Shown here: in pieces, positions 16,182 through 24,914 of the stretch
Layout: every line of letters begins with the position of its first letter
How positions within the stretch are numbered: position 1 is the stretch's first letter
Source of the DNA: Cytobacillus purgationiresistens
GTDB taxonomy: Bacteria > Bacillota > Bacilli > Bacillales > Cytobacillaceae
Direction: 5' to 3'
Assembly: GCF_030813235.1 (NCBI RefSeq)
Contig: NZ_JAUSUB010000035.1
Coordinates: 1-50,861, forward strand
Length of the DNA: 50,861 nucleotides
Program-made: the position numbers and the translations under genes
Notes under the pieces: generated by a model
Seen by the model: the letters and a program-made list of their open reading frames with translations, nothing else
Databases searched by the model: none
What the model was told of the DNA's origin: nothing

Positions 16182-16650
16182 CCACAGCCACCCTTGCTAA
16201 ATTAGATATAAAGAACCGCAGCTCTTCCGCTTCCTCAACATCTAAAGCAGGTATTTCATGTATCGTCGCTGCTGTTGATACAGTGACCGTTGCTAAACGG
16301 TATTTGCGCAATATCGGTCCTTGCTGGGTATCTACATGCTGGACTCTGATCATCGGTACGAGCGTCCTTTTGATGATAAAGACACCGTGCTGAAGCTCTA
16401 TTTCATTTTCTCTTACTTCATATCGCCACCTTTTCCAGCGCAGGGTCGGGATGAGCATGATGAAAAGATAGGCATAAATAGCAAAAAACATAAGCGCTGC
16501 ACCAATAATCCATATTGGCCAATCAAATATTAGGGTTAAAGCTATGACTCCTCCAGCAACCAATAATACGAAAATTGAGTTGATTGCGCCTGAAATTTTC
16601 CAGGCAGTCAACCCTCGTTTGGATATTCTTTTTTGCGGCTTAGTAAGCAT
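16171..16650 (-). CDS. ydbS: PH-domain (bPH2/DUF304) membrane protein YdbS
   Basis: A 159-residue protein with two transmembrane helices near residues 25-75 followed by one bPH2 domain (LVPMIRVQHVDTQQGPILRK). I chose the ATG at 16650 with AGGAGG 8 nt upstream; it gives the same length as B. subtilis YdbS, while a longer frame to 16701 has no ribosome binding site. It is coupled to ydbT. A promoter with TATACT at about 16696 is possible but its -35 box is poor. Confidence 0.9.
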   Translation of the reverse strand: MLTKPQKRISKRGLTAWKISGAINSIFVLLVAGGVIALTLIFDWPIWIIGAALMFFAIYAYLFIMLIPTLRWKRWRYEVRENEIELQHGVFIIKRTLVPMIRVQHVDTQQGPILRKYRLATVTVSTAATIHEIPALDVEEAEELRFFISNLARVAVDDV

Positions 16651-16865
16651 ATGTAAAACCTCCTGAAAGCTCCTTGTCAAATTACTCTTTTTAGTATACA
16701 TGACATAAATGGAAGTTGTACTGTCTTTTCAAATATTTAGTTTGTACATAATAAGCATAGTGGATGCGCTCTGCTCTCTCAAGGGGGGCCAAAAAGAGCA
16801 TCGACTCGGATAAAGAAACGGAGAGTGTGAACGAACCGATGTTTACCTGTAAGCAGGAAGGAGAC

Positions 16866-16896
16866 CTAAAAAATAACGACTCAAATATTGAGTCGT
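16866..16896 (-). terminator. Terminator after cshA
   Basis: On the minus strand ACGACTCAA pairs with TTGAGTCGT around TAT, followed by TATTTTTTAGG. Confidence 0.85.
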
Positions 16897-16916
16897 CATC
16901 TTATTAGCCTATTTTT

Positions 16917-18389
16917 TTATCTAAAGCTGCTGGAGTTTGATTTACTGCTTGAATGATTTCTTTTCCCGGTCTGATTTTGACGAGGTTTATACGTACCTTT
17001 TGATCTTCCCTTTTGACCGTAGCCGCCTCTTGAGTTGTTGCGATCGTAGGGCTTTCTGTCTCTTTTCGCTGGCATCGGTTTTTCTTCTGTTAATTTAACA
17101 GGTGTTGTATCAGGTTCTTTAGTCATCATTTTCAACAAGGCTTGAACAACCGTTGATGAATCATGCTTCTGCAATAAATCTTCTGCTGTTTGTTTATAGA
17201 ATTGCAATTGATTACTTTCAATTGTTTGTTCGATTCTTTCTACCACTACTTTTTGCTGACCTTCAAGCGCTTCGTCCAGAGTTGGAGCTTCCATTCTTTC
17301 CATCTTTCTCTTTGTTGTTTTCTCAACAATTTTCAAGTAAGATTTTTCACGAGGATTAATGAAAGTCATTGCAACCCCTTCTTTACCGGCTCTGCCTGTA
17401 CGGCCAATTCGGTGAACATAGCTTTCAGGGTCTTGTGGAATATCAAAGTTATACACATGTGTGACACCAGAGATATCTAACCCACGCGCAGCGACATCTG
17501 TTGCCACAAGCACATCAATGGAACCTTCTTTAAACTTACGCAATACTGACATCCGCTTAGCTTGACTTAAGTCTCCATGAATACCTTCTGCCATATATCC
17601 TCTTAATGTTAACGCTTCTGACAGCTCATCCACTCTGCGCTTTGTCCGGCCAAATACAATCGAAAGCTCAGGAGATTGAATATCAAGGAATCTTGTTAGT
17701 ACATCAAACTTACTTTTTTCTTGCACTTCTACATAAAATTGTTCAATAAGAGGGACTGTAACCTCTTTTGTTTTTACACGAATCACTTGAGGATCTCTCA
17801 TGAAGCGTTCTGCCATTCTTTGAATAGGCGCTGGCATCGTTGCCGAAAAAAGTAATGTTTGACGCTCCTTAGGAATGCTGGCAAGAATCGATTCTATATC
17901 ATCAATGAAGCCCATATTTAACATTTCATCTGCTTCATCTAAGATCGCTGTATGCACATGATCAAGACGCAATGTTTTGCGGTTAATATGATCAAGGAGA
18001 CGCCCCGGCGTACCAACAATAATATGCGGATTGTTCTTCAATGCACGAATTTGACGATTAATGTCTTGCCCGCCATAAATGGAAAGGACTCTTGTTTTTT
18101 TACCAAAACCAATTTTATATAATTCTTCTGATACTTGAATTGCAAGCTCACGTGTTGGAGCAACAACAATCCCTTGTATAACATTTTTTTCGTAATCAAT
18201 TTTGTCAATCATCGGAATACCAAATGCAGCTGTTTTTCCCGTACCCGTTTGTGCTTGTCCGATTAAATCTTTATTTTCTAAGCTTAATGGAATCGTCTCA
18301 GCTTGAATAGGTGTGGATTCTTCAAATCCCATTCTTTTAAGTGATTTCATTGTTTCTGCGCTAATACCCAAATCTTGAAACTTTGTCAA
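16917..18389 (-). CDS. cshA: DEAD-box RNA helicase CshA
   Basis: A 490-residue ATP-dependent RNA helicase. Motifs in order: Q motif (F near 5 and [10 protein letters not shown]), motif I AQTGTGKT (about 46-53), [18 protein letters not shown] (near 150), SAT, then the second RecA domain with ARGLD and [10 protein letters not shown]. The C-terminus is long, basic and Gly/Asn/Ser-rich ([20 protein letters not shown]), the RNA-binding tail of CshA. I chose the TTG at 18389, 9 nt after GGAGA; a TTG three codons earlier touches the ribosome binding site. CshA works with the RNA degradosome and in cold adaptation. Confidence 0.95.
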   Translation of the reverse strand: MTKFQDLGISAETMKSLKRMGFEESTPIQAETIPLSLENKDLIGQAQTGTGKTAAFGIPMIDKIDYEKNVIQGIVVAPTRELAIQVSEELYKIGFGKKTRVLSIYGGQDINRQIRALKNNPHIIVGTPGRLLDHINRKTLRLDHVHTAILDEADEMLNMGFIDDIESILASIPKERQTLLFSATMPAPIQRMAERFMRDPQVIRVKTKEVTVPLIEQFYVEVQEKSKFDVLTRFLDIQSPELSIVFGRTKRRVDELSEALTLRGYMAEGIHGDLSQAKRMSVLRKFKEGSIDVLVATDVAARGLDISGVTHVYNFDIPQDPESYVHRIGRTGRAGKEGVAMTFINPREKSYLKIVEKTTKRKMERMEAPTLDEALEGQQKVVVERIEQTIESNQLQFYKQTAEDLLQKHDSSTVVQALLKMMTKEPDTTPVKLTEEKPMPAKRDRKPYDRNNSRGGYGQKGRSKGTYKPRQNQTGKRNHSSSKSNSSSFR

Positions 18390-18460
18390 TGTATCCAATC
18401 TCCTTCTTATCTTTGAAAAATAGTTACTATTATGCAGGCAGGAATAATCTCCTGATAAGC

Positions 18461-18495
18461 CGATTGCCCGAATGAATTAGCGTCCGGGCGAATCG
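18461..18495 (-). promoter_or_regulatory. Stem-loop in the cshA 5' leader
   Basis: On the minus strand CGATTCGCCCG pairs with CGGGCAATCG around a 14-nt loop, 66 nt before the cshA start. It is the only GC-rich part of the cshA upstream region (18390-18650); I could not assign a convincing promoter there. The remainder of that gap shows no gene. Confidence 0.5.
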
Positions 18496-18650
18496 CATGA
18501 AACCCGCTTTAGAGGGAGGATGTGGGAAAGGTTTATTTCAACCAAAGATAGGCCTAAAATATACAAATCTACAGGTATGATAATGATGGCTTCCGCATCC
18601 TAAGTTCCGCCACATAAACTAAAATCTAAAAACATGGCGCCTGTCTAATG

Positions 18651-18680
18651 AAAAAAGACATTCTCCATTGGGAGTATGTC
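18651..18680 (-). terminator. Terminator after the alpha/beta hydrolase gene
   Basis: On the minus strand GACATACTCC pairs with GGAGAATGTC across CAAT, followed by TTTTTT. It lies 100 bp beyond the hydrolase stop codon. Confidence 0.85.
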
Positions 18681-18780
18681 CGGGTTTCTGAGAAGTTCCT
18701 GTTGACACTTTGTTGTTAATATTACCATCTAGTCTACGTAATTGCAATCCTTCGAAAGTCTAAACACACTTGTTCGGCAG

Positions 18781-19488
18781 CTATTTCCCCAGAAAATCTA
18801 GCACCTCATCAAACAATCTTTCCTTTTCATTACAATGACATATTAAATGGTTGGAATCCTTAAAAAAGATCAGCTTCTTCGATGGTGTACCAATCGTTTG
18901 ATATAAATATTGGGCACTTTTTACAGGAACAATCCCATCACTTTCCCCTTGGGCAATGAGTGTAGGAACATTCACCTGGTTTAACAGCGGTCGGACAGAA
19001 GATACAAGCTTCCTGAATTGTAAGGTAGCTGTGATAGGGGTCGACTTTATTTTCCGCTTATACCTTTTATACAATTCATTGTCTTTGATCCTGCCTTTAA
19101 TGCCCTCTCTCACCATTTCACCAATATCTATAAGCAGCTGTTTTGGATTCACATAATAGGCAGCAGCACTTAACAACACAAGTTTTTCAACTGGATAACG
19201 GACAGCTAAGTTGCTGGCAATCATCCCGCCCATCGAAAAACCGACAACATAAACAGTTTCACATTTTTCAAATAATTTTTCGAGCTCCTTTTCGGCATGC
19301 TCTATCCAAATCTTATATTGGATTCCTCTTAATGCTAATAATTCACCATGACCTGGTAAGGTTGGGCATACAACTTCCCAATCTGTATGTTGCTTTAAAA
19401 AAGCAGACAAAGGCTCGACCTCGTAAGGTGATCCTGTAAATCCGTGAACACACATGCAACCAATTATAACGACCACCGCCATTATCAA
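18781..19488 (-). CDS. Alpha/beta hydrolase, carboxylesterase-like
   Basis: A roughly 230-residue alpha/beta hydrolase of the monoglyceride lipase/EstA type. The HGFTGSP oxyanion loop is near residues 15-21, the nucleophile is Ser85 in GFSMGGM, and the acid and histidine are in GESDGIVP and DSNHLICH near the C-terminus. Substrate cannot be told from sequence. The start is uncertain: the first ATG (19488) has no ribosome binding site, while GGCGGTGG lies before an in-frame ATA-ATT-GGT stretch that aligns with the usual start of homologues. It is not in this place in B. subtilis. Confidence 0.88.
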   Translation of the reverse strand: MIMAVVVIIGCMCVHGFTGSPYEVEPLSAFLKQHTDWEVVCPTLPGHGELLALRGIQYKIWIEHAEKELEKLFEKCETVYVVGFSMGGMIASNLAVRYPVEKLVLLSAAAYYVNPKQLLIDIGEMVREGIKGRIKDNELYKRYKRKIKSTPITATLQFRKLVSSVRPLLNQVNVPTLIAQGESDGIVPVKSAQYLYQTIGTPSKKLIFFKDSNHLICHCNEKERLFDEVLDFLGK

Positions 19489-19603
19489 GAGTTATAATTA
19501 TATTTTACACCTATTACTATTGTTCACGCTATTGAGAGGAATTAAACCAATTTTGTCTTTTGAAGATAAACGGTCATGAATGAATTTCAGGTTAAAAGCG
19601 AGA

Positions 19604-20520
19604 GGCCGTGTTTGGGAGTATTATCGTTTTTTTTCGACCTTCTCCTTTGTTTTGAATCCGAGTTTGGGATTATTATTGTTTTTTTTCTACCTTCTCCTTT
19701 GTTTTGAACCCGAGATTGGGATTAATATCGCTTTTTTTCGACCTTCTCCTTTGTTTTGAACCCGAGATTGGGATTAATATCGCTTTTTTTTCTACCTTCT
19801 CCTTTGTTTTGAACCCTACTTTGGGATTATTATTGTTTTTTTCTACCTTCCCCTTTGTTTTGAGGCTGTGTTTGGGATTATTATCGCTTTTTTTCTACCT
19901 TCCCCTTTGTTTTGAGGCTGTGTTTGGGATTATTATCGCTTTTTTTCTACCTTCTCCTTTGTTTTGAACCCGAGATTGGGATTAATATCGCTTTTTTTCT
20001 ACCTTCTTTTGTGTTTTGAGGCTGTGTTTGGGATTAATATCGCTTTTTTTCTACCTTCTCCTTTGTTTTGAGGCTGTGTTTGGGATTAATATCGCTTTTT
20101 TTCGACCTTCTCCTTTGTTTTGAACCCTAGTTTGGGATTATTATTGTTTTTTTCTACCTTCCCCTTTGTTTTGAGGCTGTGTTTGGGATTATTATCGCTT
20201 TTTTTCTACCTTCCCCTTTGTTTTGAACCCTAGTTTGGGATTATTATCGCTTTTTTTTTACCTTCTCCTTTGTTTTGAACCCTAGTTTGGGATTATTATC
20301 GTTTTTTTCGACCTTCTCCTTTGTTTTGAACCCGAGTTTGGGATTATTATCGCTTTTTTTCGACCTTCTCCTTTGTTTTGAACCCTAGTTTGGGATTATT
20401 ATCGCTTTTTTTCTACCTTCCCCTTTGTTTTGAACCCGAGTTTGGGATTATTATCGTTTTTTTTCGACCTTCTCCTTTGTTTTGAACCCTAGTTTGGGAT
20501 TATTATCGCTTTTTTTCTAC
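19604..20520. repeat. Tandem array of about 18 copies of a 52-bp unit
   Basis: The unit begins TTTGGGATTATTATCGCTTT, continues TTTTCTACCTTCTCCTTTGT and ends TTTGAACCCTAG. I count 18 copies of the TTGGGA core; consecutive starts at 20337, 20389, 20441 and 20493 are exactly 52 bp apart. Copies differ at a few recurring positions (TTTGGGATTATTATCG or ATTGGGATTAATATCG; TCGACC or TCTACC; GAACCC or GAGGCTG). The array fills the gap between the hydrolase start and the ABC operon terminator. The period is not a multiple of three, so it is not a coding repeat. No unique spacers exist between units. Confidence 0.95.
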
Positions 20521-20557
20521 TGGATCGTAAGTTGAGATTGTTTTTTTCTAGCCCGAC

Positions 20558-20593
20558 GAAAAAAACCGCCCCCAACCTACGTGCCAGGGGCAG
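20558..20593 (-). terminator. Terminator of the ABC-transporter operon
   Basis: On the minus strand GCCCC (from CTGCCCCTGGCAC) pairs with GGGGGC, followed by GGTTTTTTTCG. It lies right after the permease stop codon, at the border of the 52-bp array. Confidence 0.75.
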
Positions 20594-20598
20594 TCAAA

Positions 20599-21807
20599 TT
20601 AATATTTAAGCCATTTTAACATTTCTTGCGGAGTGGCATTCTTACCGTATTTTAATATGCCAATACTGAATATTTTTCCAGCTAGCTTCATGAGGAACCA
20701 GATGCTAACCAATAAAATAGACAGTGAAATAATAATTTCCATCCATGGCCACTGTTCAAGTACCGAAAGGCGCATGAGCAGTACGCCCGGTGAAGTTAAT
20801 GGGAAGTATGAGCCTGCCTGCGCTATCCATCCAGTAGGGTCATTCAGCACCGGCATAAATAAGAACAACGGAAGCCATGGCAATACGAACACGATTCCTT
20901 GAAAATTGCTTGTTGAATCGACATCCTCAAACGAAGCACCCATTCCTGCAAAAAGAGCAGCGAATAATAGATATCCTAGGATCGCAATAACCACAAGTAA
21001 AACAGTCTCAGGAACGAGCAAGTATTCCATAATCGGGAAATCAAGCTTCCACATAAAGAATGGCAAAAGGCAGATGATCCATACAAATACTTGCGTGATT
21101 CCGAGTGCAAAATAACCTATGATCTTTCCTTGCATTAATTCTGCTGGGGTAATAGATGAAAGGACAATCTCTGATACTTTTTCCTTTTTTTCATTAGACG
21201 CGCTTTGAAAAATCATCATTCCTGTTGTCACAACGGATAAGAGGATAATTCCTGCAAATACTCCAGGCACCAATCTTTTCAATGGATCCGCACCTGCTGT
21301 CTCTACCGTTTCCTCGGAAACCGCTATCGTCTCAAGTGTCATTCCTTTTGTGATGAGGTGGGTTTGTTCAGGGGTTAACGATAAGCTTTCGAGCTGCAGC
21401 ATTTGCACAATCGCAGTGATATTGTTTACTTGTTGACTAAACTCTGAAGACATCACTTCGTTAGTATATACATGAACGACCCCTTCACTTAGCGTAGATT
21501 CACCCAGTTCAATATAAGCAGTATTTTCATTTTCTCTTACATGAGCAGTCATATCCTCTTGGGAAGATTTCATATCCCATTCAATCCCTTGAGCTTTCAG
21601 TGTGTCTTCCATATTCTTCAAAGCATTTAGCTCATCCTTAACATATACTGTTGTAGCAGCTTCTTCCTTTCCAAAAGAATCAATTAATCCTGGTAAAAAT
21701 GAAAATAGCAGAAAAATAGCTGGGGTTAATAGCAAGGAGATGATAAATGATTTATTTTTTATATTTTTCTTATATTCCCATTTAGCCACCTTTTTAATAT
21801 TACGCAT
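20599..21807 (-). CDS. ABC-2 type transporter permease (NatB/YhaP-like)
   Basis: A 402-residue membrane protein with one N-terminal transmembrane helix (SFIISLLLTPAIFLLFSFLP), a large extracellular loop of about 130 residues, then five to six clustered helices, the layout of NatB/YhaP ABC-2 permeases. A QSASNEKKEKVSEIVLSSIT segment, typical of this family, follows the second helix. The start at 21807 is an ATG 8 nt after AGGAG; the GTG three codons upstream touches the site. It overlaps its ATPase gene by 8 bp and should form an exporter with it. Substrate unknown; NatAB exports sodium in B. subtilis, but the similarity does not prove that here. Confidence 0.88.
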   Translation of the reverse strand: MRNIKKVAKWEYKKNIKNKSFIISLLLTPAIFLLFSFLPGLIDSFGKEEAATTVYVKDELNALKNMEDTLKAQGIEWDMKSSQEDMTAHVRENENTAYIELGESTLSEGVVHVYTNEVMSSEFSQQVNNITAIVQMLQLESLSLTPEQTHLITKGMTLETIAVSEETVETAGADPLKRLVPGVFAGIILLSVVTTGMMIFQSASNEKKEKVSEIVLSSITPAELMQGKIIGYFALGITQVFVWIICLLPFFMWKLDFPIMEYLLVPETVLLVVIAILGYLLFAALFAGMGASFEDVDSTSNFQGIVFVLPWLPLFLFMPVLNDPTGWIAQAGSYFPLTSPGVLLMRLSVLEQWPWMEIIISLSILLVSIWFLMKLAGKIFSIGILKYGKNATPQEMLKWLKY

Positions 21808-22729
21808 TTTGCTCACTCCTTTCCGGTAGATGATCTGTCGCGATATCTATAAAAATTTCATGCAGTGAAACTCTGCTTAGTGATAGTTCATGGAAATTCA
21901 CATCTTCAGGCAAATGTTTGATCCATTGAGTCGGTTTAACCTCAGCATCTAACATTAGCGTCGTCACACTTCCTTGATGTGTCATGCTTTGTACTTGAGG
22001 TAATCCTTTAAGCATTTCAATATCTGCCACACCCCGGAGCACACATTTATAATTCGCATATTCCGTCTTCACTTCTTCCATTGTGCCTGCAATCACTTTT
22101 TCCCCTCGATGAATCATAAGGAGTCGATCACAAAGCTCCTCTACTACATTCATTTGGTGGGCAGAGAGAAGGATGGCCGTTCCGTTACTGGCCAGATTCC
22201 TTATTTCATTCTTAATGACATCCTGACTTACAGGATCCAATCCTGAAAACGGTTCATCCAGTATGAGCAACTCTGGTTCATGAATAATTGCAGCAATGAA
22301 TTGAACTTTTTGAGCCATCCCTTTAGAAAACTCTTCAATGGTACTTTTTTCTTTTCCTTCTAAACCAAATTTCTTCAAATAAAATAATGCTCTTTCTCTC
22401 GCTTTTTTTAATGGATAATCTTTCAACTCGGCAAAATAAAGCAATATATCCATAATACTTACCTTTTTGTATAATCCTCGTTCTTCAGGAAGGTAGCCGA
22501 TTTTTTGCCGTGGTATCTCTCCTTCACCATGGCGATTGAAATGGATGGTGCCCTCATCAGGATATAAGATCCCCATAATACTGCGAATTGTTGTCGACTT
22601 CCCAGCGCCATTTGGACCTAGCAGCGCCATGATTTCCCCTTCAAAAACTTGAAAGGATATATTTTTAATAATTCGCTTATCCTTAAAGGACTTGCCTATC
22701 TTATTAACAGTGAGTATAGGTGTCTTCAT
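21800..22729 (-). CDS. ABC transporter ATP-binding protein (NatA/YhaQ-like)
   Basis: A 309-residue ATPase. Walker A GPNGAGKST is near residues 38-46, the signature is FSKGMAQ, and Walker B with the D-loop is LLILDEPFSGLD. The C-terminal extension of about 85 residues after the ATPase core is usual for the DrrA/NatA branch. It overlaps the upstream ATPase by 4 bp and the permease by 8 bp, so the three are co-translated. Confidence 0.93.
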   Translation of the reverse strand: MKTPILTVNKIGKSFKDKRIIKNISFQVFEGEIMALLGPNGAGKSTTIRSIMGILYPDEGTIHFNRHGEGEIPRQKIGYLPEERGLYKKVSIMDILLYFAELKDYPLKKARERALFYLKKFGLEGKEKSTIEEFSKGMAQKVQFIAAIIHEPELLILDEPFSGLDPVSQDVIKNEIRNLASNGTAILLSAHQMNVVEELCDRLLMIHRGEKVIAGTMEEVKTEYANYKCVLRGVADIEMLKGLPQVQSMTHQGSVTTLMLDAEVKPTQWIKHLPEDVNFHELSLSRVSLHEIFIDIATDHLPERSEQNA

Positions 22730-23589
22730 TGTCTTCCTCCTCCCAGCATATAGGAAACAATCTCATCAATATCCAGCGCCTCTGCTTCCAGCCAATTGAT
22801 TTGTCTTGCTTCAAAGAATGATTCAGCTTCCTCTGCAGAACTTGTCACAACCATTCGTTCGTTCTTCCGTTCTATTTCTCCAGGAACTTTTTCAACAGGA
22901 AGCTGTTGTGCAAGCCAATATCTTTTATGGCTACTGGATAAATCTTCTTTTAGGTATTTACCAATTAATTGACCATCGCGCATTAACAGGAGGTAGTCAG
23001 CTAATTTACGAATATCTTCTGTTTGGTGGCTCGAGATCACCATTAACTTCTCCCCTCTCTCCATCCACTCCACGAACAGATCCATTAACAGTCGTTTCGA
23101 AGGAATATCCATATGTGCTGTAGGTTCATCCAATAGTAAAATATCGGTATCCCGTGCTAAAGTCAGTGCAATCGAAAGCTTTTGCTGCACACCTTGAGAA
23201 AGCTTGCCATACTTTCTATCCAGCGGGAGGTTTAGCATTTCCACTATTCTGCTAAATAAACTTTGATCCCAATTGGAGTACATAGGAGAGATTATTTGCT
23301 GTAACTGATTACCGGTAAATTCAACGCATCCAATCAGCGTTTGCGGCTGATAGGCTATTTTCTTTTTCCAGCTTTCTTCCTTACCATCAACTGAATACCC
23401 CATGACTTCAATTTGCCCCTTATCATAGGTCACAAGATTCATCATTTGTTTGAATAACGTAGATTTCCCCGAGCCGTTATTGCCGACAATCACATGAATC
23501 GTTCCTGATTCGAATTCTACATCTAACGGCCCTAGCTTAAATCCATCTAGCTTTTTCTCCAATCCTTTGACCTTAATCCAAGTTTCCAT
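22726..23589 (-). CDS. ABC transporter ATP-binding protein (YtrB-like)
   Basis: A 287-residue ATPase of the GntR-associated type. Walker A GNNGSGKST, signature LSQGVQQK and Walker B ILLLDEPTAHMD are all intact. Its partner is most likely the 241-residue membrane protein at 24026-24751, since the second ATPase already has a matching permease. It overlaps the GntR gene by 17 bp. Confidence 0.9.
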   Translation of the reverse strand: METWIKVKGLEKKLDGFKLGPLDVEFESGTIHVIVGNNGSGKSTLFKQMMNLVTYDKGQIEVMGYSVDGKEESWKKKIAYQPQTLIGCVEFTGNQLQQIISPMYSNWDQSLFSRIVEMLNLPLDRKYGKLSQGVQQKLSIALTLARDTDILLLDEPTAHMDIPSKRLLMDLFVEWMERGEKLMVISSHQTEDIRKLADYLLLMRDGQLIGKYLKEDLSSSHKRYWLAQQLPVEKVPGEIERKNERMVVTSSAEEAESFFEARQINWLEAEALDIDEIVSYMLGGGRQ

Positions 23590-23998
23590 GCTTCTTCACC
23601 TCTTCTTTCTCTTTCGCTTTGAACGATGTGATGATCTCCTGAAATGCCTCTTCAATTTGCTCAATGGTGTAATCATGACGGAGTCCGGTTTCTATTCCTC
23701 TTTCTAATGCCTGATAAATAGCAGCCACAGTGACCTCCTTCTTTTTGTCTGCCTCCACTTCAGCAACAAAAGTCCCTTTTCCTTGGGTTGTTTTGATAAA
23801 GCCTTGTTGTTCAAGGTTTAGATAAGCTCTTCTTGTTGTAATAACACTGATTTCTAATTCCTTTGATAACGATCTGATCGATGGCAAGGTTGATCCTGCA
23901 GCCAAGTGCCCGCCGGCAATTAACGCCTTCACTTGTTCTTCAATTTGGTGGTAAATCGGCGTTTTCGAATCCTTGTCCATTCGAATCGGCAGTTCCAT
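23573..23998 (-). CDS. GntR-family regulator, YtrA subfamily
   Basis: A 141-residue protein: winged helix-turn-helix at residues about 10-75 (YHQIEEQVKALIAGGHLAAG, then LPSIRSLSKELEISVITTRR) and a short C-terminal helical dimerisation tail instead of a ligand domain. This short form is the YtrA subfamily, usually encoded with ABC transporters and repressing its own operon. Here it is the second gene of a five-gene operon; the palindrome at 24777-24796 is its likely operator. YtrA-type operons in Bacillus respond to cell-wall antibiotics. Confidence 0.9.
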   Translation of the reverse strand: MELPIRMDKDSKTPIYHQIEEQVKALIAGGHLAAGSTLPSIRSLSKELEISVITTRRAYLNLEQQGFIKTTQGKGTFVAEVEADKKKEVTVAAIYQALERGIETGLRHDYTIEQIEEAFQEIITSFKAKEKEEVKKHGNLD

Positions 23999-24025
23999 CT
24001 CATCGCCTCCTTCCTAAAACACGCT

Positions 24026-24751
24026 TTATTTTAAATAATCGATAGTAGGGATTTTCCTACTCATATATCGCTTTGTATACCAAATAGAAAGGATAACTGC
24101 AGCAATTGAAATAATAATTGATGCGATTGGCCAATTAACCGCTGCATAAATGGACCATCCTGCAATACTTCTGGAAGTAAATAGATTAACTAATACAAGA
24201 ACAGCACCCGCAGCGCCATAAAATAAGATAACTGAGAGAACAATCGCGACCTTTCCCCCTTTTAACTTCTCACCAATGTCAGCTGTTGGGAACATTGATC
24301 CTGCCACAATGCCAAAGCTCAACCAAATAACGGAAAAGACAAGAAATGAACTGTCTGGCATGATGGTTGGAACTTCTGTCGATAGGATAAAAAGACTGAT
24401 AAGCATTAATAAATTAAAGGGAATCGAAAAAGTGTAATGTACGAGCAGCCTGCTGTTAATCAGTGTATTCCGCTTGACTGGCAACTGATTAAGCATAAGG
24501 AAATAGGTGGATGCATGCACTCCTTCATCAAGCTTTTGGAGCTGAAACACTTTCGGTCTCAACCAAGAGGATCCCGCCCAAAACATAAGGACTAAGAATA
24601 AATCAAACATCAAATGATCTTTACCATCTGGAAGAGTCATTGAAAAAAACCATCCGAAAAGGAGTGCAAATAAAAACTGAAGTATCGTCCATTTTAGTGA
24701 AGCCTTTATTTCAAAAGTGGCCAACCGCCATGCTTCTTTCATTTCATTCAT
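24026..24751 (-). CDS. Six-helix membrane protein, putative ABC-2 permease subunit
   Basis: A 241-residue protein with about six hydrophobic segments, the first at TILQFLFALLFGWFFSMTLP and the last at SIIISIAAVILSIWYTKRYM. There are no soluble domains. It is the first gene of the GntR/ABC operon and precedes the regulator by 27 bp, so it is most simply the membrane partner of the YtrB-like ATPase. AGGAGG lies 7 nt before the ATG. I do not recognise a named family. Confidence 0.75.
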   Translation of the reverse strand: MNEMKEAWRLATFEIKASLKWTILQFLFALLFGWFFSMTLPDGKDHLMFDLFLVLMFWAGSSWLRPKVFQLQKLDEGVHASTYFLMLNQLPVKRNTLINSRLLVHYTFSIPFNLLMLISLFILSTEVPTIMPDSSFLVFSVIWLSFGIVAGSMFPTADIGEKLKGGKVAIVLSVILFYGAAGAVLVLVNLFTSRSIAGWSIYAAVNWPIASIIISIAAVILSIWYTKRYMSRKIPTIDYLK

Positions 24752-24776
24752 AAATATTCCTCCTAACTGTTATACT

Positions 24777-24796
24777 GTTTATATATATATATACAC
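24777..24796 (-). promoter_or_regulatory. 20-bp palindrome overlapping the ABC operon promoter (candidate GntR operator)
   Basis: GTTTATATATATATATACAC is a palindrome with one mismatched pair. It covers the spacer and -10 of a sigma-A promoter on the minus strand: TTGTAA (24803-24808), 17 nt, TATAAA (24780-24785). A repressor bound here would block the operon; YtrA-type GntR sites are of this AT-rich GTGTA...TACAC kind. Confidence 0.6.
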
Positions 24797-24853
24797 TATA
24801 TTACAATTGAATTGAAAATGCCAATAAAAATCCAAATAAATATTTAATTATTT

Positions 24854-24881
24854 TGAACCGCAGGAATCTCTCGTTTGTATT
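24854..24881 (+). promoter_or_regulatory. Candidate ECF-type promoter of the sigma-factor module
   Basis: TGAACC (24854-24859), 16 nt, then TGTATT (24876-24881), about 34 nt before the first gene. The -35 half fits the TGAAAC-like ECF pattern and would allow autoregulation. The -10 half is a weak match to CGTA. Confidence 0.35.
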
Positions 24882-24914
24882 AGAAATAGATAATATAAAG
24901 CTAAAGGGGATTGG

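Noticed and set aside
16740..16870. Possible small RNA in the gap between ydbS and the cshA terminator
   Set aside because: It is richer in G and A than its surroundings, but no convincing promoter-terminator pair frames it.
19704..19967. An open frame of 87 codons on the plus strand within the 52-bp array
   Set aside because: It is a by-product of the repeat; unit length is not a multiple of three, there is no ribosome binding site and the protein is low-complexity.
19604..20520. CRISPR array
   Set aside because: The entire unit is conserved, with no unique spacers, and there are no cas genes.
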